From Salvator merianae (taxonomy: Eukaryota > Chordata > Lepidosauria > Squamata > Teiidae), in NCBI GenBank assembly GCA_003586115.2, contig QVOM02000042.1, forward strand, positions 76,737,636 to 76,801,635: 64,000 nt of DNA, given 5' to 3'. Under the pieces are notes generated by a model, which ran no database searches, was not told the DNA's origin, and saw nothing but the letters and a program-made list of their open reading frames with translations. This document shows, in pieces, positions 59,901-64,000 of this stretch; position 1 is the first letter of the stretch, and every line of letters starts with the position of its first letter. The position numbers and the translations under genes are program-made.

Positions 59901-61934
59901 GCTGGCAATTATGATAATTAAGAAAGCGGGTGGGGGGTGGGAAGGAGTTGTTAATAATGTCGTTTAGAATACTGTTTGCAGTTTTGGTCGGCAGCACCCT
60001 CGAGAAAGGACGTTGGGGAAATGAGAAATAGTTCCATCATTTCAGGCTTTTTAGTTAAGAAAGAAGCAAGTAAGTAGCTTATGTTAGAGTTGGATAAAAC
60101 TATGCATTGATCGGTGATATTAGATCAAGAGAAGTCACTTGGGCTACATTCACACCTAAATTTTAATCCAGCTTCAGTCGACTTTCAGAATAAGAAAATA
60201 CATCAGTAAAGTGACTTTCCATATTATCTAAATAATGCCAAAAGAACAGCTTGTCACTTTGCTGATGTGTTCTGTCACTCTGAGAGAAGCTGGATGAAAA
60301 CGTAGGTATGAACACAGCTTTAGGTGCAGAATGCTAGAATAGGGATAACTTAGTGCAGCACTATACAATGCAGTAAAATTAAGAATTGATAATAGGATGT
60401 AGTTTCCCATACAAAATGTTAACAGTGGCCACCAACCTGCAAGGGTTAAAAAAAGTATAGAGGAATTAAATGTGCACAGGCCTCTCTATGGTTATTATTC
60501 ATGATAACTAAGATTGTATGAAAACCAGATGCTGGGAAATACGTTTGTGGAAGGTGTGGTTATATGAATGCCCTACATGTACATTTCTGGTTGACTGTGT
60601 TGAGGATGCTGGCTTAGATGGGTTGCTGTTTTAATTCAGAATGCCTCCTCTTATGGGTCATACCACTTTATTTCAGCCTTTACATTTGTCCTCCTCCTTG
60701 CTAATCTTCTTGTCCTCTGACACTAACAACATGTTTGATGTTCTGATGCTAAACTACAAGATGCTGAAAGTTAGTATGGGAAATTGAAAAATATTCAGAA
60801 AGAGATAATGGCAATCCTCTTACACGGCTGTCAAGGAACATGCATGGATTTGTCTGTACCATAAATTGATTTAAACTTTGTTGTACTTTAACCCATTGTA
60901 TTTGTAAATTGTCAGACTCCATGCTCGCATACTTCAATTTTGAAATCATTTCAGTAACCTTATGTGCAGATATTTGATAGTAAGTTACCTCAAATAAGCA
61001 GTACTGACACGATCACAAAAATTAAAAAAATGCGTTTGCTATGATTTAGGTGTAAAAAGGACTCCTTTTTCATCTATATTGCACTTATACTTGCTTAAGT
61101 GATCCTGCCAGAATGCTTTAATCTACTTGCCTAACCATAGGATGCTTTATCTGAGTGTACATAAACTGCTTTCAAAAACATTATATTTAAACTGTGTTCT
61201 GTTTGAATCACATATGCAATTTATTACATTATGCAGTTAACACAAAATATATGTAGGGATTAATGATTCTGGAGTCTAATACTCTTTTAACTTCAGGTGT
61301 TTTTAAGGTAATGAAGGAATAAGTATGTGGAATCCTTTAAAAAGGAAAAATGCTCAAACTCCAAAATAGTGTAAACATTACGTCAATATCATTGATTTCT
61401 TTAAGTGTCTTCCATTTGCAGAAAATGTAGTTGGATGTTTCATAGAGGTCAGACGATGACTGCAGTCTTCTCTCTGCTTACCTGAGTTTAAGCCCTTTAG
61501 GGCCTTGTGTGCTCAAAGAGAAGCAAGCTTCAAAGCAATATTTGTTAAAAAGGTGTCGTCTGACGAAACTAAAAACCTTTTAATGTTTCAGTTCGAAGTA
61601 AATGTTACTGTACTGTTACAAGAACTGAAACAATTTCTTCTTTGGGTCTTTTGACTAAACTATATCCCTTTGGGGGAAAACATTTTATTTTGCAATTTTT
61701 GCAAATAGTAAATAGGAATAGACTAACTGTGACATTCATCCATCATTACAGAGTAAGCAACTGACATGTACTCTTACGTACTTGGTATTCTTGACTTTAG
61801 AGTATGAAGTTTTCTCATACTTGTTTATTGGCAGTGAGTTAAGGTGGCTTTTTATGGACTGTGAATATGTAGCTAGGAAAGCATATGAGTGCCTTTCATT
61901 TTAATGAAACATTTAATTGCCTCTCTTTTACCAG
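59883..61934 (+). other. WRN: WRN intron 1
   Basis: Bounded by the GTGAGT donor at 59,883 and the CTCTCTTTTACCAG acceptor ending at 61,934. It holds a family D MITE at 60,141-60,319; otherwise I see only AT-rich intronic DNA. Confidence 0.6.
60141..60319 (+). mobile_element. Long-inverted-repeat MITE, family D, copy 2, in WRN intron 1
   Basis: The left arm (GGGCTACATTCACACCTAAA then TTTTAATCCAGCTTCAGTCG) pairs with the right arm ending GAAGCTGGATGAAAACGTAG and GTATGAACACAGC. The arms and the inner ACATCAGTAAAGTGACTTTC and TGATGTGTTCTGTCACTCTG blocks match copy 1 at 11,400-11,617. Ends are good to a few bases. Confidence 0.75.
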
Positions 61935-62047
61935 ACAGTTACATTAAAAATCCTGATGAGTAAATTTCATTGGGCATGGATTCTCCACCAAGTAAACTTC
62001 CTCAGTGGATGACTGAAAAGAGCAAAGCGGATGTGATTGGCAAAAAG
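61935..62047 (+). CDS. WRN: WRN exon 2 (start codon exon; coding from 61,976)
   Basis: WRN is a nuclear RecQ-family 3'-5' helicase with an N-terminal 3'-5' exonuclease, acting in replication restart, repair and telomere upkeep. The exon starts after CTCTCTTTTACCAG and ends at AAG before GTAGGG. From ATG 61,976 it encodes 24 residues, MDSPPSKLPQWMTEKSKADV then IGKK. A P-x-W-M core (residues 9-12) aligns with PEWM of the human N-terminus, which I recall as 32 codons in this exon, so the lizard exon is shorter. It ends in phase 0. The ATG has C at -1, G at -3 and G at +4. This region is fast-evolving, so identity rests mostly on exon 3 and on the PURG neighbour. Confidence 0.85.
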
Positions 62048-62312
62048 GTAGGGAAACTGAATATATATTTCATTGATGTACATGAGAGAATTGCAATTCT
62101 GTATGAACTTCCCAGAATATGATCCAAAGGTATATGAGCTGCTATTTTGCAGAAGCCTGGAAGGGTGAGTGCATGTGAAAATATGCGCCACTAGGCTGGA
62201 AATATGATAAATAATTTTCTCAGTGACAGTGATGTTTTTTAACAAGGCACTATGATTTATTCTTATGTTAGCGATCATGCTTAACCTGTTTTCTTTTACA
62301 TATTTTATAAAG
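62048..62312 (+). other. WRN: WRN intron 2
   Basis: A 265- or 268-bp intron from GTAGGG at 62,048 to a tandem AAGCAG acceptor at 62,310-62,315. Nothing else is seen in it. Confidence 0.8.
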
Positions 62313-62431
62313 CAGAAGAATAAAGACCATCCTAGTGTTTTGGAAGACGGTCTGCCCTTCTTAGAATTCCAAGGCTCCATTGTATACAGCTATAATTCCA
62401 GTGATACTTCCTTACTTTCTGAAGATATTGT
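62313..62431 (+). CDS. WRN: WRN exon 3 (N-terminal part, just before the exonuclease core)
   Basis: Translation in the frame of exon 2 gives (Q)[19 protein letters not shown], then [19 protein letters not shown]. The block LPFLEFxGSIVYSY..SD.S.LSEDI is characteristic of vertebrate WRN and sits immediately before the DnaQ-like exonuclease core; its first catalytic acidic residues are in the next exon, not in this window. The exon ends at GT followed by GTAAGA, phase 2, which agrees with the mammalian gene as I recall it. The start is either 62,313 or 62,316 because the acceptor is a tandem AG-CAG. Frames are intact. Confidence 0.95.
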
Positions 62432-64000
62432 GTAAGAGACTGAAAACCTATATTTATACTTGCAGAATTCTACTAATGTTTTAAAATATTTAGTGCATTT
62501 TGAAATTGTATCCATACAAACTGTAATTCTTACTTAATTACCGCTGTTTAGGATAGCAAGCAGTACAAAAGATTACAGTAACCTAGTTATAATGGAGCAG
62601 TCCTAGGCATTTTTATTTATAGTCTAAGCTTGCACTTTGACATGACACCACTGTGATTTTAGTGTTGTTAACTTTTTGTCCAGAGTATGAGCATGCTGGG
62701 CTGTTATGAATATCAGTAATGCTTAGTAGTGTGCATACTTATGTTTGTGCCAAGTCTGAACAAAAGTTATTAGGACAAAATGTAGGAGAGGGTATGGCTG
62801 GTGTAGGAGAGTGCAGATAGAAGCTTCTCCTCCAACTGCCCGTTGGTTTGTAGGCTTTGCCTGAAGCCCATGCTGTCTTTGCCAGTCTTCTCTTGATCCA
62901 GTGCATGGGGGTATGGCATGGGCTCCAAGGGAAACCTGTGGTCTGGCATGCAGTGAGGGAGGCACTTCTACTTGTGGTCTTCTACATCAGCTGCTACTGT
63001 GTAGACCTAGCCATAATTAAGCTGGGTTGTCTTGAATTTCATAGGTCAGTGGAAGATAAGACACTGAGTAACCCAGGAGCTGTATTATTGTTTGATCACA
63101 TTTTTAGTTCTATGTTGGTTATAATCCTTCTCATTTTTATTCTTTAAAAAATGTTATATACTTTTAAAATCTGTATCTTTCAGTTATGGTTTTCAAACCT
63201 TTTGTAATTTTGTAAGGGGCACGCAGAACTCTTATTACAAAGTGGTTATGGAAATATAGTAAATAAACACGTTGCTTATATTGTGGTCTCCAAAATGATC
63301 TTGGAAAGAGCTTGTACAAGTCTTCTGGAAACTACAGATCTTCTCTGGATTTGTGCTGCTATGCTTTTCTGTCAAGTAGAAAACTGCCTTTCTGCTAGAG
63401 GAAAAGCTCTTTGATAATGGAAGGGCTGTTTGTTCAGTGGGACTCACTATCTAGTGTTTACACTGTAGACAAAGCTGTGTGCAGCTCATGTTATCTAATG
63501 TTGGTGAAGAGCAGAAAACTACTTCCCATTTTGGCAAATGGTATAGTAGTGTTAGCAAATGAGCATACCTTAGAGGTTTTAGGAGTTTTTTTGCCCCCTT
63601 TAATTTTCAAATTCCATGCAGTTTTCCTAAAATGCCGTGGCCAGACTGACCTGGTAGCTTCAGAGAAACCTAATCTGGACCTCTGGGCACAAATTTGCTG
63701 CACACTGTCAGGAGATTTCACTACTTTGGGTTTGGGCTGATCCCAGGATAGGCAGGACTTCGTTCAGCAAGTTATGCCAAGCACAGATGGTTCAGTTGCC
63801 TCTTCTAAGCACTCGGACTGTGAGGGAGATAGAGGCAAAGTCAGAAAAATAAAGGCATTATATTTTCGTAATTTGAAGAATTTCAACAGAACTTAATGGA
63901 ACCATGTTTTATTTTCTTTCATTTTTTTCATCTTGTCTGTTAGGTTCCTGTGTTACGTACAATACTTCTGACTTGTAATTCAGTTGCACTTGCTTTTTGC
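62432..64000 (+). other. WRN: WRN intron 3, cut by the window edge
   Basis: Starts with the GTAAGA donor. I searched for the expected next exon (a SDGDVVGFDMEWP-like block with the exonuclease D and E) and found none, so exon 4 lies beyond 64,000. Short frames here, including one with a hydrophobic stretch near 63,090-63,145, look like chance. Confidence 0.75.

Noticed and set aside
63411..63740. 109-codon plus-strand frame as a WRN exon
   Set aside because: No similarity to the expected exonuclease-core exon and no proper splice sites around it; it lies inside intron 3.

Overview
This is a vertebrate nuclear window, almost certainly from a squamate reptile (a lizard, possibly a gecko-like lineage). 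The evidence is two recognisable nuclear genes, PURG and the 5' end of WRN, in their conserved head-to-head order, plus a repeat content typical of lizards: CR1, L2-like and L1 LINE fragments, tRNA-headed SINEs with perfect target-site duplications, and many short inverted-repeat DNA elements with 3-bp (TTA/TGA/ATA) target duplications. There are no prokaryotic features, and nearly all short open frames are chance reading frames in AT-rich DNA.

Layout. Positions 1-48.4 kb are mainly gene-poor DNA on the 3' side of PURG, with scattered repeats and one orphan CpG island at about 10.16-10.96 kb that looks like a promoter but has no recognisable gene. Notable elements are a nested pair of inverted-repeat elements at 12.6-13.2 kb, a GC-rich element at 28.65-30.05 kb with a hairpin of about 114-bp arms, and a 942-bp Tigger-like element at 41.8-42.8 kb bounded by TA. 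PURG lies on the minus strand: a single coding exon at 48,495-49,508, a splice acceptor 13 nt upstream of the ATG, and a probable 5' UTR exon in a CpG island at 50.2-51.07 kb.

From 51.1 to 59.4 kb lies repeat-rich DNA: a degenerate minisatellite of about 45-bp units, a SINE, a possible minus-strand TATA-to-poly(A) unit with a 107-codon frame, and inverted-repeat elements. A second CpG island at 59.4-59.9 kb is the likely WRN promoter and noncoding exon 1. WRN coding exons 2 and 3 follow on the plus strand at 61,935-62,047 and 62,313-62,431, and the rest of WRN runs off the right edge.

How the genes relate. PURG encodes a single-stranded, purine-rich nucleic-acid-binding protein. WRN encodes the RecQ helicase/exonuclease lost in Werner syndrome. 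In mammals their start sites are very close and divergent (from memory). Here the two CpG islands are about 8.5 kb apart with repeats between them, so a shared core promoter seems to have been split or re-sited. I found no convincing novel multi-gene system. The most interesting observations are regulatory and structural: the PURG/WRN spacing, a two-codon uORF created across the PURG splice junction, an internal splice donor in PURG, a tandem NAGNAG acceptor in WRN, the large hairpin, and a nested transposition with an independent empty-site copy.
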